From: Sphagnum compactum
Taxonomy: Eukaryota > Bryophyta > Sphagnopsida > Sphagnales
NCBI GenBank assembly: GCA_965153455.1
Contig: OZ234493.1
Coordinates: 21,256,213-21,320,212, forward strand
Reading direction: 5' to 3'
Length of the DNA: 64,000 bases
Positions within the stretch are counted from its first letter, which is position 1. Every line of letters starts with the position of its first letter. A program made the translations under genes and the position numbers. Positions 18,467-30,609 of this stretch are shown here, one piece after another. The notes beneath the pieces are model-generated. The model did no database searches and was not told the origin of the DNA. It saw only the letters and a list, made by a program, of their open reading frames with translations.

Positions 18467-21400
18467 CTTTTGACCCCTCTCCTTTCAAATCGTTATATTT
18501 CATTCATATTTACTTTGTTTTTGGCAATTTAAAGTGTAATTAGTGCACCCACAGGAGGAGCACATTGTTTGTAACCAAAGTAGCTATCATCCATTGGAAG
18601 ATTTAGCCAAATTTGACTTGAAGTACAAACTTTTAATCATTCTCCTATTTTTTGCTATACATTGAGAACCAAGTATAGAAATCTAGTGATTTTTGCCAAA
18701 AAAAAATCTCACTTCTAGCAATTGCAAACCTCCAAAATCACTTAATTTTCTCATTTTTTATTTTTAGTTTCATTTTTTCACCATATTTTGCCAATAAATA
18801 AGGTCGATTCTTACTCTACTTCAATTGATTCAATCTTGTGGCCAAATTGCAATATGAAATCCAAAAGCCAAATACACTTTTAGAACAACTTGTGCATCAA
18901 TTCAAAACATAACCAATCTACTATTTGACTCATTGATGTTGTTAATCTCAAAATTACCAACCATTCAAGATATATGGAAGCTTTCAATGTATATGCAACA
19001 AATTCATTGTGACAAAAGACCAAATCAACAACTAAGGATTTGAACTATTTATCACCCATTGTAACCTTGATTCAACTCTAAAAAACAATCCCTTTCTTCA
19101 AGAATTATTTTTGTGAATTATAACATTCATGTATTTTAGCACTAGCTAGAATAAAAGCTTGGATGTGAGGCCGAATTGAATCCATACTCTAAACATTATT
19201 TGGTAGTAACAAAATAAAGGTTTGAAAAACAAAATGATTTTGAAGTCCATGTTATTAATTTCAAATATATATACAAAGAATTAAATGTGACTTTTCAAAT
19301 ATGTTAATATTAAAATAATTTGCATATGAATAATAAGGCAATTATAACATTGAACCTTCAATATATTATGACTATTTCTTTTGTTGAATAAAATAGTAAA
19401 CTTAAAAACAGAAAGTATGTTTTACAAGAAAACTCATCATTTTGAACATTTACGATGTGTTGAAACTTATAGTTCATGATGTATTGGATTATTTGTCATT
19501 TTATTGTAAAACAATCATTCCATTTGTTTCATTATTCATACTCTATTTGGGTTACACCAGAAAATTATTCATTGGATTTGACATGATTGTATAAACAACT
19601 TTTCATGGTTAAAATAAAATTTGGTTTTAGCAAAAGAAATGTTGGAAGAAGAAAATAATTTTGGATTGAATGTTATCATTTAAATATTTTTGTTATTGAA
19701 TATATATTTTGGATTATGTTGTTTTATAGTTTTGGTTACAAATTGAAGTGATATCAAATTGTGTGAATGATCCATAACATTCTTGTATGACAAGGTTAGT
19801 ATTGTTTCCCTATAATACCCATTGCCTTTGTTATAGTTTTTGACCTCCATCCCTTAACTAAGTAGATTTCCAAGTTGACATGGCAAATGATTTTAGCTTG
19901 ATAGCAAGGGGAACTTTGTTTCAAGAACTTCACATAGCATGAGGTGACATCATTCAATTCATCCCTTTGTTCACATATTTTATGCTATTGGGGCTACTTA
20001 ATACTACAATCATTGGATTTGTGATGGTGAATTCAAAGTTATCTATTCATCCATGGGTACTCAATAAGTTGATCTTCTTGGTGGCTTGTTGTTTGCCTTA
20101 ACACATTTTAGGGTACTATGATCCATTGCTACTTGTTTCTTTTCATGTATTTCTAACCATTGCAAATTAAACTCACATTTTAGGTCTCCCTTTTACGATA
20201 TCATCAACATTTAATGACCCAACTAGGAATATGTCTTTCTATACAACCTCATAAATGTGTCACATGGTTCCCATTTAACTTGCTTGTAAACTTTGTCATT
20301 TTGACCTTGTTTTACAACTCTTTATATACTATTAAAATACTTGGTTTCCATGCTATTGCACACTATTAGTGATGATCAACTATTTTTTTTTTGTTTCTTA
20401 TGTTCCCATATGGTTTACAATAGTTTACTTATTTATGTCAATGTCAAATTTATTTTGAATCAATCTAAATATCATGGACATGAAAAGACACATGTTAATT
20501 TTCCTTTTCATTTCATGTTGGTGGGTAAGGAAAAGGATTTAAAATAGTTATAAAGATAAGAGATAATTATTAGGAAAGAAGTGAGGTGGTTAAGCTTGGA
20601 AATGAGGAGGTATAAATTGTCTAAAATTTTCTAGGGATAACCATAAGAAGGATTATCCAAAATCAATTGTCCAGTGAATACCAATGTTCTTTTTAGGCAA
20701 ACTTCATTTTTTTTACTTGAAAAAAGGGTCCACAAAAAGAACACCCTAATATTGGTTTTTATATTTTTTTGGGTGTAATGTCATTGAAAGGCTCTTAGAT
20801 TTCACCATTGTAAGGACTTAGGGCAACCACATGTCGCACAAGGGTTCACATTGTTTAGTGTATGTGTTGCCATCTATAGCTTAGGATAATCACAAAGTCA
20901 ATAGATGATGACCATCTAAACGTTCATTTCAGAAATATACCCCCTTGCTTGGACTATCTTTTTTGGTGGTTGGTCATTTTCCATCACTCTCAAATTTGTT
21001 GAGGTTGTTCACCTTTTTCGCTTTTAAATTATGTCACAATGAATTTTAGTGTTCATTGCTAGTGTACACATTCTCCAATGAAATTTGGGGCGATCTTGTA
21101 TTCATTGTGCAACACAATGGACTTCACAATGACCTTTTGTATAACTTACAATGCATAAAAGCTTGTTGGTCAAGCATTTTGCTTGAAGGCTTTAGCTTAC
21201 TACTTCTCAAAATTATTTAACAATTTTAAACCCTAGACTCCTAAAATCTAAAATTATAAATTGTAACCTTAGTACCTACATTGTTTGTGATTAAAACCAT
21301 TTAGGTTTCAGATTCTAGGGCAATTCAACTTGATTTTTGTGAAATGTGGTTGTGCACATTACAATGTGAAATTCTCCAAATTTGATTCTTGAATGAAGTT

Positions 21401-21550
21401 CTTTTGGTTAACTTTTAAATCTTAAGTCCTAACCTTAAACCCATTACCCTATTTTTTATTGATTCTTGTGATTAGTGAAGTGCGATTTTGTTGAAAGTCA
21501 TTTGAAATTAAAACTTTGAAAATTGAAACTACAAGTTCCAACATTGAATT
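18467..21550. other. AT-rich intergenic sequence, nothing recognised
   Basis: About 3 kb of AT-rich DNA with no open frame above 70 codons and no repeat structure I could resolve. It is probably old degraded transposon DNA. Confidence 0.5.
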
Positions 21551-21810
21551 GTGCACATTGCGGTTGCCCAATTTCAACATTTATCAAGGCTGAAAGGTGG
21601 GGGAACCAAAAGGGCAGCTAAATTGGCTTGAATTATGCACATTGTGGTTGCCCATTTTTGGCATTCATCAAGGTTCATGGGTGGGGGGACCAAAATGGCA
21701 GCTAAGTTGGAACTTAGTTCAAGTTATGTGCATTACAATTGCCTTTTTTCAACATTCATCAAGATTTGGGGGTGGAGGGATGAAAAGGGTAGTTAAGTTG
21801 GGTAAAGTAA
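21551..21810. repeat. Degenerate tandem repeat, three copies of about 85-95 bp
   Basis: Units begin GTGCACATTG(C/T)GGTTGCCCA (21551, about 21635) and a more diverged GTGCATTACAATTGCC (about 21729). Each continues CATT(T/C)ATCAAGG and a poly-G-rich GGTGGGGG(A/G)ACCAAAA segment. The open frame over it is composition-driven. Confidence 0.65.
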
Positions 21811-22619
21811 ACAATTGGGCCAATGGCCATCTAAGTTTTTCAAAATCCTACATTCTTCCATTTTCATTTATGTTTTTTTTTCCATGCTTTGTAGCCAAGC
21901 TCCTGAACTTTTGAAGGTTTTTGTTTAGTTGTTGTCCATAGTGTGCACTATGCATTATGTAAAGGATGTTGAATTGTGTCACTATAGGACCTAGATGACA
22001 CCCAAAATCTACCCATCCACAAATTTCAAGTTCAAGCATTTGTTTTAAAGAGGTTTAGCCAATTTCAAACCTAAAATTATCTCTAGGATTCATGAAGAAG
22101 AATTTAATAGGCAAGGGGAATTCAAAAATTGTCTTACACAAAACCTTGAACCTACACCTACTATTTGTTGAGATGGATGAAAAAATTGAAGTTTTGCTTG
22201 ATACCTCTAGCCCTAGTGTAGGCACGCCTAAATCTATCCCTTTAAATATAGTTGGCACACCTGCCACTACTAAACAAAGACTTAAGAAAATATACATTAT
22301 TAAAAAGTTGTAAGATGTATGGTCTATGATGATGCTATGTTCTGAAGTAATTTTTGATGTTGGTGGAAACTTTACAGTAGGCTGATGCTAAGTTTGCACC
22401 AATATAGAGCACAAGGATAAATTGTTAGTCCCCAAGTGGGATTCATTAAAAAAACATGTGGGGAAAAGGAAAAATGAATAGGGCATGAAGGTTTTGAATC
22501 TCAAATGCGTTCATGCCAAAAATGAAACAACATATGTCTCAATGAATTAACCTTCTATTTTTTAATATGTTCAAGGTGGAAGTGTGAGAGACAATTAAAG
22601 AAAGGTGATACAATTTGCA

Positions 22620-24450
22620 TTTGTTTTTATGCTACTTGGAAAAGGAAAGCCAATGATTGACTATGAAGATTTCAAGTCCTTGTTTAGCTTTTGGAAGCTA
22701 AAAAACAATCCCAAGAAACATTAAAGTGACATGATCAAATGGGAGATTGTTGAACATGTTTATAACCAAGTTTTGGCAATAGCAAATATTATATTAAGGT
22801 AGTTAGGTTTGCGACATTGACTTGTGATGAAGTGATTACATTAAATAATCAAAGTTGGATATCTATCCATGGCTATTTGTTCAAGAATAATGCATAATCC
22901 CTACTTTGTTTTTGTTGAATGCATTCTTGAGGGTTTCAATGCCCAAAACTTGACAAAAGTAATAATGAGTTTTTATTCAATGTTAAAGGTTTAACAAAAA
23001 TTGAGGTGCTTTCTAGGTTGCTATGTTTTGGTGTAGATGGTATGAACACCTTTCAAGGTGCTGAATGAATGAATTAGTTGATAAACATATGTCAAAGTTG
23101 CCAAGGAATTACAATAATTTGAAATTAAGCTAAAAATTGTGGGGTTATAATTCAAATTCAAGACTTGCATGTTCCTTTTTTGATGGGGATCCACTATATG
23201 GCACACATGATTAATTTGGTAGTTTGGATTTTGTTAGTTTGCCTATAGTGGCACGCCTGAAGGACTTGCTACAATCCATTTACACATTTTTTTGCAAATC
23301 TCAAATTTTTTGCCATCTAGAGTTCATTAAATTGGCCCAAATCATGGAAACAAAAGGCAATAAACTACTTTGTAACATAAGGACCCAATGGATCAATATG
23401 TTGAGTCCATTGAAATGTATGATTGAAGACTATTGCCATTTGTTGATGAAAATGGCAGTTGATTCAATAATTTTGGCCTTGGCAACAAGTAAGTTGGATT
23501 AGTTATATGATGTCCAAGTGATGTTTAACTTACCCTACCTATTACCTATGTTGATTGTTGTGCATTCCATTTTCATGTGTGATTTCATTATCATAATTTT
23601 CCTTTGTAAGATAAATTTATTTTAAATGTATTGTGTCTAACGATTTAAGTTTTATGGAGATGTTTCAAGCATTTCAATGGGCTAGTGGAATGTGTTGACG
23701 ATACCATCTCCATGATATGGATCACATATTTGAATATTGAAATTGACCACTTGACTTTTGAATTGGGGGGCAACGCATTTGGGCAAGCTACAAAAACCAT
23801 GCCGCTTCTAAATTTTCTTTTATTACTTGGGTTGTTTATGCCAAGGTAGTGGTAGCGATGAAATTGAAGTGTGCATCTATAATTGGAAAGCTAATATTTG
23901 AATTTCGGAATTGTTTTCCCTTTCATGAATTTATGGATGCACTTGGGGTGGTCTATCCCCAATATTGGTTGGTCATGAACTTGAAACTTCCTTTCAATTG
24001 CACTTGAATGTGATCAAAGATGCTTATTGTGTGCCAAAAAAATGTGTTCCTAAGCAAGTTGTCTAAATTTCACTAGTTTTGGACCCTATTGCTTTGGATA
24101 TGCAATGGTCCTTATTTGTTTTGACAATAAAGAAAAATTCCAAGGGTGCAATGGTTGAACCTCATTCTTTAAACCCCTTCACATGCTTATGGAGGCAATT
24201 GACCACATCCCAAATTCTTGTGCAAAGGATGTCAAAGGACATCGAATTGGTTGAAATGCAATTGTGCAAATTTCTAGCTATGTGGAAGATGAAAGGAATT
24301 TAGTACATTGAATTTTATGAAAAGCAAACTTAAGAATTGGTTGATAACACATTTTGATGTTATCATTTGGATGTTTGCTCAACTCTTGAACATTTTCCTT
24401 ATGATCGAACTATTAAAGAATGGAAGGTTGCCCAATGTTAATATGTAGTT
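22620..24450 (+). pseudogene. Decayed hAT-type transposase
   Basis: Plus-strand fragments in order and same sense but in shifted frames match, from memory, a plant hAT-type transposase. FATLTCDEVITLNNQSWISI starts near 22808, EVLSRLLCFGVDGMNTFQGA near 23005, LPIVARLKDLLQSIYTFF near 23239, KLAQIMETKGNKL and then TQWINMLSPLKCM in the open frame 23224-23502, and NPFTCLWRQLTT near 24168. A C-terminal piece near 24282 reads VEDER, the core of the hAT dimerisation region, and NFMKSKLKNWLITHFDVI follows. Stops and frameshifts separate the pieces, so no transposase can be made. No N-terminal BED finger or element ends were located. Confidence 0.75.
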
Positions 24451-24896
24451 GGTGCATAATTATTTTCCTTTGCTATTGGGAAACAATATTTTTATTTTGT
24501 AGTTAGGTTAAGGGGTAATAGGTATGTAGCCATTTTCCCCTATGTCTTTTTGGTTTGCCATTTGTTGCAATTTTTGGGAGTTTTAATTTCAATCTTGAAA
24601 TTTTATTAAGCTTGTTCCTTTTTAAGTTGTTACTTGTGGGATGATGAACTTTTAGGTCTTGGTGACACCATTTGTTTATGGTGGCTTTTGTTTTCATGAT
24701 CTTGGTCATTTTGCCTTGAATCCTATTAACTTTTACAATGGATATTTCAAACTTCAATGTTGAAGATTTGGCCTTAACATCCTTACAATAAGGCCTAAAT
24801 CTTGACTTTTGGAGGTTGTGAAACTATTTAATAATGATCTTGTTGTTTATGTATTGATTGTGTTGTTTACTAATGTTGATTGTATGTTTAGGTCCA

Positions 24897-24951
24897 CCAT
24901 GTGTTGTAGTGGATAGGACCAGATAGGTCAAGGTTCGATTCCATCACATGG
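24897..24951 (+). pseudogene. tRNA-like fragment, possibly SINE-derived
   Basis: CCATGTG (24897-24903) pairs perfectly with CACATGG (24945-24951), as an acceptor stem would. Between them are a D-arm-like TAGTGGATAGGACC and a T-arm-like AGGTTCGATTCC, which fits the internal B box. At 55 bases it is too short for a tRNA and lacks a clear anticodon arm, so at best it is a deleted tRNA or SINE head. Confidence 0.35.
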
Positions 24952-24959
24952 CTTTTTAG

Positions 24960-27540
24960 GGTAAAAAAATTCAAATCATCTACATGTTTAAGAAAAATAA
25001 TGTAATTAATTTTGCTAATGAAAGAACTATTAGCTATTCATTTTCGCATGTATGTGCCTACTAAAATTAAGGTCACCGTGTTAACACAAAACTAAGAAAA
25101 AAAGGGGCAATTGTTTAATTTTTATTTATTTATTTTGCAAATAGCTAAAAAATTTAACTTTTTTTATCTTCATGTAGCCAAATTGTTGCCCAATGGGTCC
25201 ACTAGCTAGCCAACTTGGCAACATGGGGAATATGAAAAAAAAACATTGGTGAAGACCATGTGAAGGATTACAAAAAATCTCCCATATATTATTTTTTGAA
25301 ATGTTTCATGACTAGAATGAAGAGTTAGGTTCAAATCTCTTTCATGCATGCCATCTTTTATTGAAGACTCATTTTTAGAAGATGATCCACATGCAAATTT
25401 TCTTCCTAGGTTGGGCCTTGTTTAATTGGCCTTTAGAATTTTAACTCATTAGTTCATGCAACACCAATCATACTTGTTATGTTGTATACCTCTTTCTTCC
25501 ACATTCATTTGTTCTTTTTATCATTTGACTTTTCCATTTCCCAAGATTTTAGATGTCTTTTTGGCTTTGAGTCCTTTGATAGCAGAAATGCGGTTTTAGT
25601 TCTCAAACAAATGTTTATCTACATATATGTATCAAAGGCATACAACCTTATTTCCATAGATACCACCACCCAATTGGCCTACATAAGGGGTTGGATCTTA
25701 GTTGAAACATGTTAATAGCAATCACCTCCTTGGCATGTGCATGTTTTTCTCCATTTGAATAATTTTTTTATGAATAGTTGGATTGGCTTCGATATCTAAT
25801 CCTAGAATGTACATGCACAAACACATCCTCTCAAACATACTTTCTAATACTTTCTAATGAGACATTTGACTTCAACAAGCTTGCACATGTTCCTTTCAAA
25901 GCATTAACATGGATGCATGACCCACATCTTAACATGTCCTCCGCATGTTTTGCATGCCTTCTACAAATTTTTCCATCACACTTACTTAATTAGACTCCCT
26001 CATCTTTCAATTATAGGCCTTCCTTTATGTGCATACACAACTCATTAATCCACTAGGTTTGGTTCATGGCAAAGAATGCACTGGGACACACAATGTGATG
26101 TGTGTTGACTTTGCATCCATTGCACACAAAATTGACTTCCATGTGGTGTGAAAGCAATTGCAAACATTCTTGAGGAATGGTTTACTCATCTCATCAATGA
26201 CTTGACATTGTCCAAAGATGGTGTTTGCACCATAGTAGATGTTGTCATCGCTAGTCCCACATGCATGGACTAGCTTCTTCAATTCTATTGTATTTGAACA
26301 TTCATACTTTCAAAGGTTTGCACATGTAAAAGAAAAAAAGTATTTGGATGGACACCTAACATATCAAATATGATCCAAAAATTGGGTAGTCCACAACACC
26401 TAAAAATATAGCAATATGATTTAAGGGAGTATGTGTGTGGGGGATAGCAAAGTCTCGAGTACCATGAAAAACATGAGGAGCAAGTCTTGTGGGGAGTATC
26501 ATTATCATTTTCACATGGAAGCAACATGAAAGTTGAACTTGTGACCACCATCTTTGCATACAAAAGCAACTTGTGAAAGTACTTTTTGGAATGGTCACAA
26601 TGTGAAACTTCAACACTAAATATTCTCCCCCAAGAGACCCACACCAAGTCCTCACTCACCACCATGTTTTGTATATGAAAACAACAAGCATGCCATCCCA
26701 AAAGTGGGACTCTTGCTACAACCATGTTCAAGCAAAAGCAATCCCTAAAAGTTAGATTCTTACCACCATGTGTGTCATGTGAAAGCAACCCCTAAATTGC
26801 TTCGCTCTTTCAAATGATTGACTTCCCACTTCTTTCTTTCTCTCCTAGCTATGTCCTTTTCTAAGTTAGCACTTTAGGATCAGCAGCAACTTGTCACTTG
26901 TTGTTGGATTCATCACAAGTTTCAATGTGTGATTCACCACCTATCCAAAACCACCATCTTGTATAATACCCAACCCAAAGAGGGAGTTGTTGGTTTTGTT
27001 TTTCCTCTTGAATACCCCCCCCATTGTGGGACTTCAAAATGAATAAGTTATATATGCCTTTGCACTCCAGTTTTGGGGCTTTGGAAGTGGATAAGTTATT
27101 TGCCTTTTGTGTGATGGGCCTTCTTGGGTTGCCTTGAAAGTGGGTAGGGCTCTTTTCATTCAGTAAGCCATGTGCATAATTGCCGAATTTTTGTTAGTTT
27201 GGCAGTGTTGGATGATTGGAGGGGTTACTTAAGAAAAATCATGTACAAAAATATTGGTGGAAATTTGAAATAGGAGCTTGAAGACCAAACAAAAATATTA
27301 ATTGAAAAACAGTACCCAAAAGTTTGTTCTTTTTATTATTAATGTCATACAAAAATTTCCCATTTTCAAAGAAAACACCCCCATTTGATTAAACATAAGA
27401 GACTTTGTGAAGCATCATCTACTACTCTCATCATACCCTCCAAAAAAAAAACCACTTTTTGGTAACAAATTTATTCTCCTAAATCAACTCATTCTTAAAT
27501 TTCAGCTTCTAATATGGTAGAACACATTTGAAGATGCATA

Positions 27541-27580
<40 letters not shown>

Positions 27581-28140
27581 AAATTATTCCATAAAAGTTG
27601 TTATGTTTTGAAATGGGTACTTAATAAATAAAACCTAGTACATCATACAACAACAAATTACAACACAACCCCCTCACCTTCATCACTTACACCTCAACTT
27701 ACCAAGCCTAGACTAGTAGGGTCAAGTTGCACATTACCCAGCATCATAAGTTCATAACAATGATGCACACAAATCCTTACCCATTTACATGCCCAATGTG
27801 AATCCCTTTTTTGTTCTTTTGTTGTTGTTGTTGTTGTTGTTCTTATTATAACCTACTACGATGACTCCTCCAAGTTGTTGGAAAACTATGGCCCACCCAC
27901 ACTCTAACCCCCCAAAGAAAATAAGAGGTAGGAAAAAAATACTACCTATATTAATATGGTACCTAAATACTATGATTTTATTTTTATTTTATTTTTCTAT
28001 GTTCAGCTACAACTTATTGGACTCTTAATTTTAAAATTAAAAAAAATAAATCTAGCAGTAGATATCATTACTAAGTATCTCTCTCAAAAAATCCCCAAAA
28101 AAAAAACAAAAACAAAAACAAAAACAAAAAACTAGTATTT
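24960..28140. other. Intergenic sequence with simple repeats; no gene supported
   Basis: A minus-strand open frame of 167 codons (26285-26788) overlies degenerate repeats like CACCATGTTTTGTATATGAA and AAAGCAACC, so I read it as composition-driven. A compound (CT)n(CA)n microsatellite lies at 27541-27580, a (GTT)n run at about 27820-27841, and a CAAAAA run at about 28105-28128 just before the adenylate kinase leader. Confidence 0.5.
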
Positions 28141-28246
28141 TTGCAGTGTGTTGTGGAAGTAGAGTGTTTTTCAGTGTTTTTTCAGTTTGCTGTGAAAGTA
28201 GTGCGTTTTGTGTTGTTGTTGTTGTGGGTGCTGGTCGTGCGTGGCG

Positions 28247-30609
28247 ATGGCGGTAATGAGCTGCCGCTGGATGGTGACATACAAGGGGGGTGGTAGAATG
28301 GCGCTGCGTGCTTGTGGTTTGTTTGGGGCTCGAGAAATGGGGAGTGTTGCTGCATCTATGGAGACGTTAGTACAACAAGGATGGAGAGTAGGAGAGGGAG
28401 GAGGAGGAGGAGGAGGAAGAAGGGTGGTTGTGGTGGAGAGACAAGAGGAAGGAGGAGGACGACGACGTGGAGTGCAATGGGTTTTTCTAGGGTGTCCTGG
28501 AGTTGGAAAGGGGACTTATGCTAGTAGGCTTGCGAAGCTTTTGCAAGTGCCGCATATTGCCATGGGCGATCTGGTCAGGCAGGAGCTCGCTCAAACCTCG
28601 TCCATGGCTAAACAGGTGTGTGTGTGTGTGAGAGTTTGTGTGTGCACGCGCTATATGATCTGTGATTCTTTTTTCTCTCTTTTGATTTTTGCTCAAAATC
28701 GCATTTGTTGCTTCCAGTGAATAACTTTTTCTTCAATTTTGTTTTGCAATCCAGAAATCTCTTTCGCTGAAGATTTTTTTTCCCCCCCCTCCCTAGCCTA
28801 ATTATTTTTCTCCCCAATTTCTCTCTTTTTTCCCCTCTCTCTCTTCCCTCCTGTTGTAGACTTGTCTCTCCTCATCTGCCTTGCCTCTCACATCCCTGGA
28901 ACAAAACTATCCAGCATTTGGCCGCTTATCAGGAACCGGCGAAAGACCAAGGCGGTTATCAGGACGGTCCGATTCTTTGGTTCCTAAAAGGTCCTTCAAA
29001 ACACCAGAACCAACAGCTCTTGAATTCTGCAAATGTTTAAAACCTGGAACCAGTGGTTGTTGGCAAAATCAAATCACCACCCAACACTGGAACAAACAAC
29101 ACACACAATGATCATCAGGTTTCATGTATTACATATAGTATCAGTTCTCAAATTTTTAGGAAAAAATCAAATAACTGCCAGTTTTTCATGAAACCCGCCG
29201 GTTCTTTGATTTTAAGAAACCCTAAACCAGCTGCAGTTCTTTGATTCTGATTTTTTTTTGCCGTCAAAAAACCAGGACTGAAGGTTCTATTGTTCTGCAA
29301 TTTTTTAAAAGCCAGAACCAGTGGTCGTTAGCAAAATCACATACCTGCCCAACACTGGAACACAACACATGGATGATGATCAGGTTTCGTGTATTATGCA
29401 TAGTATCCTTCAGGTGGTGATCATAGAACAGACAAACAAGGCATTGCAGAGGTGTGATGTGTGAGATCTTCTCAATAAAGCATAGTACTTCTCTCACCTT
29501 TTTTTAGGGCAAAATCTCAGGGGGCACATGACCTGCTTACATAGACCAGCAATTTCTGTAGAGGGCTCTCTCAATCATTTATCATGTCTGCTTCTGCAAT
29601 CTCAAAAAATTTGGTTTCTGTTACTAACCATGAAAGAGTGGTGATGATGGTGGGTGCTCTGTAGTTGGCGGCTTTGATGAGCCAAGGCCAGTTGCTGCCA
29701 GATGACATTATCATCCGTCTCTTGTCAAAGCGCCTTGAGAATAACATGGCATCCAGCCAATCAGGCTTCATCCTCGATGGCTTCCCTCGCACAGTGCATC
29801 AAGCAGTATGTTCATATGTTCCTCCTTTTGCATGTGGACGTTGTGGTGATTGTTAGTGCTTCCAGAAGCAGAAATCTATCATAGGTCTATGATTGGTAGT
29901 AAATTATGTTAACTGTGCCTATAGCCTGCATACATGGCTAGCATGAAAGTTTCAATGACCAGTTCTAAGTTGTGTGTAGGAAATGATGGAAGAAGTGGCA
30001 GATATAGATTTGGTGGTGAACCTGAAGTTGAGGGAGGATGCATTGATAGCCAAATGTTTAGGCCGCCGTATTTGCAGTCAGTGTGGGGGCAATTTCAATC
30101 TTGCACGCCTGGAGATGGAGGAATCAAACAGTGCCCCACGCATCTTCATGCCTCCCTTGTTGCCACCACCATCTTGTGCTTCCAAAATGACCACCCGTGC
30201 TGATGACACAGAGGAAGTGGTCAGAACACGCCTACGCATATACTACGAGGAGGTTTGTTCATCAATTTGGACCCATGACTACTAAATGCAGGCTATATAA
30301 AGGTTTTGGCATCCTACTTTTATTGCTAGAGCAGAGGTATGCTTGCTGTGATTGGCAGTCAGTCAGTGCAATGGGGACAAAAAGGATTTGGAGCAAAGCA
30401 CTTGAATTTTGCAATTGCAGCTGATGGGTGGTACTTTTGTGTGTCCTCTCCAGAGCAAGCCAGTGGAAGATTTCTACCGTGGGTATGGAAAACTGTTGGA
30501 TTTTGAAGTGTCTGGAGGTATACCTGAGACGTGGCCACGTCTATTGGCAGCACTAAATGTTGATGAGAAACACACAAACCATGACAATAGTCACAAAATG
30601 GCAGCATGA
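28247..30609 (+). CDS. ADK: Adenylate kinase, chloroplast/mitochondrial type
   Basis: Four coding exons, all phase 0: 28247-28615, 29665-29805, 29980-30252 and 30454-30609; 312 residues. The enzyme interconverts ATP + AMP and 2 ADP. Motifs in order: P-loop GCPGVGKGT (residues 82-90), AMP-site MGDLVRQE, GQLLPDDIII, GFILDGFPRT, LID start GRRICSQCGGNFN (Cys 202 and 205, third Cys 236 in PPPSCASK), then RADDTEEVVRTRL carrying catalytic/lid arginines, and the C-terminal GGIPETWPRLLAALN typical of plant organellar forms. The first 75 or so residues lack acidic amino acids early on, are Arg/Gly-rich (a GGA run gives Gly7) and fit a transit peptide. Usual plant length is about 280-300, so the protein is complete. 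Start chosen as the first ATG of the open exon; Met16 and Met31 positions are possible alternatives. Intron 1 (1,049 bp) holds transposon-derived repeats. Confidence 0.95.
29025..29407. repeat. Duplicated hAT-like end sequence in adenylate kinase intron 1
   Basis: Two direct copies of about 117 bp (29025-29142 and 29293-29407) share TTCTGCAA, CCAGTGG(T), GCAAAATCA, CCCAACACTGGAACA and the downstream CAGGTTTC-TGTATTA. CCCAACACTG equals the right end of the 322-bp element at 15152-15473, and CCCGCCGGTTCT (near 29194) is shared with that element's interior (near 15232). This intron therefore hosts relatives of that family. A candidate left end CAGCATTTGGCC lies near 28911, but I found no matching target duplication. 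Confidence 0.6.

Noticed and set aside
26285-26788. 167-codon minus-strand open frame
   Set aside because: It overlies degenerate direct repeats and a second minus-strand frame is also open; there is no recognised motif or splice context.
27541-27580. CT/CA tract as a promoter element
   Set aside because: It is a simple compound microsatellite, with no gene start nearby in the correct position.
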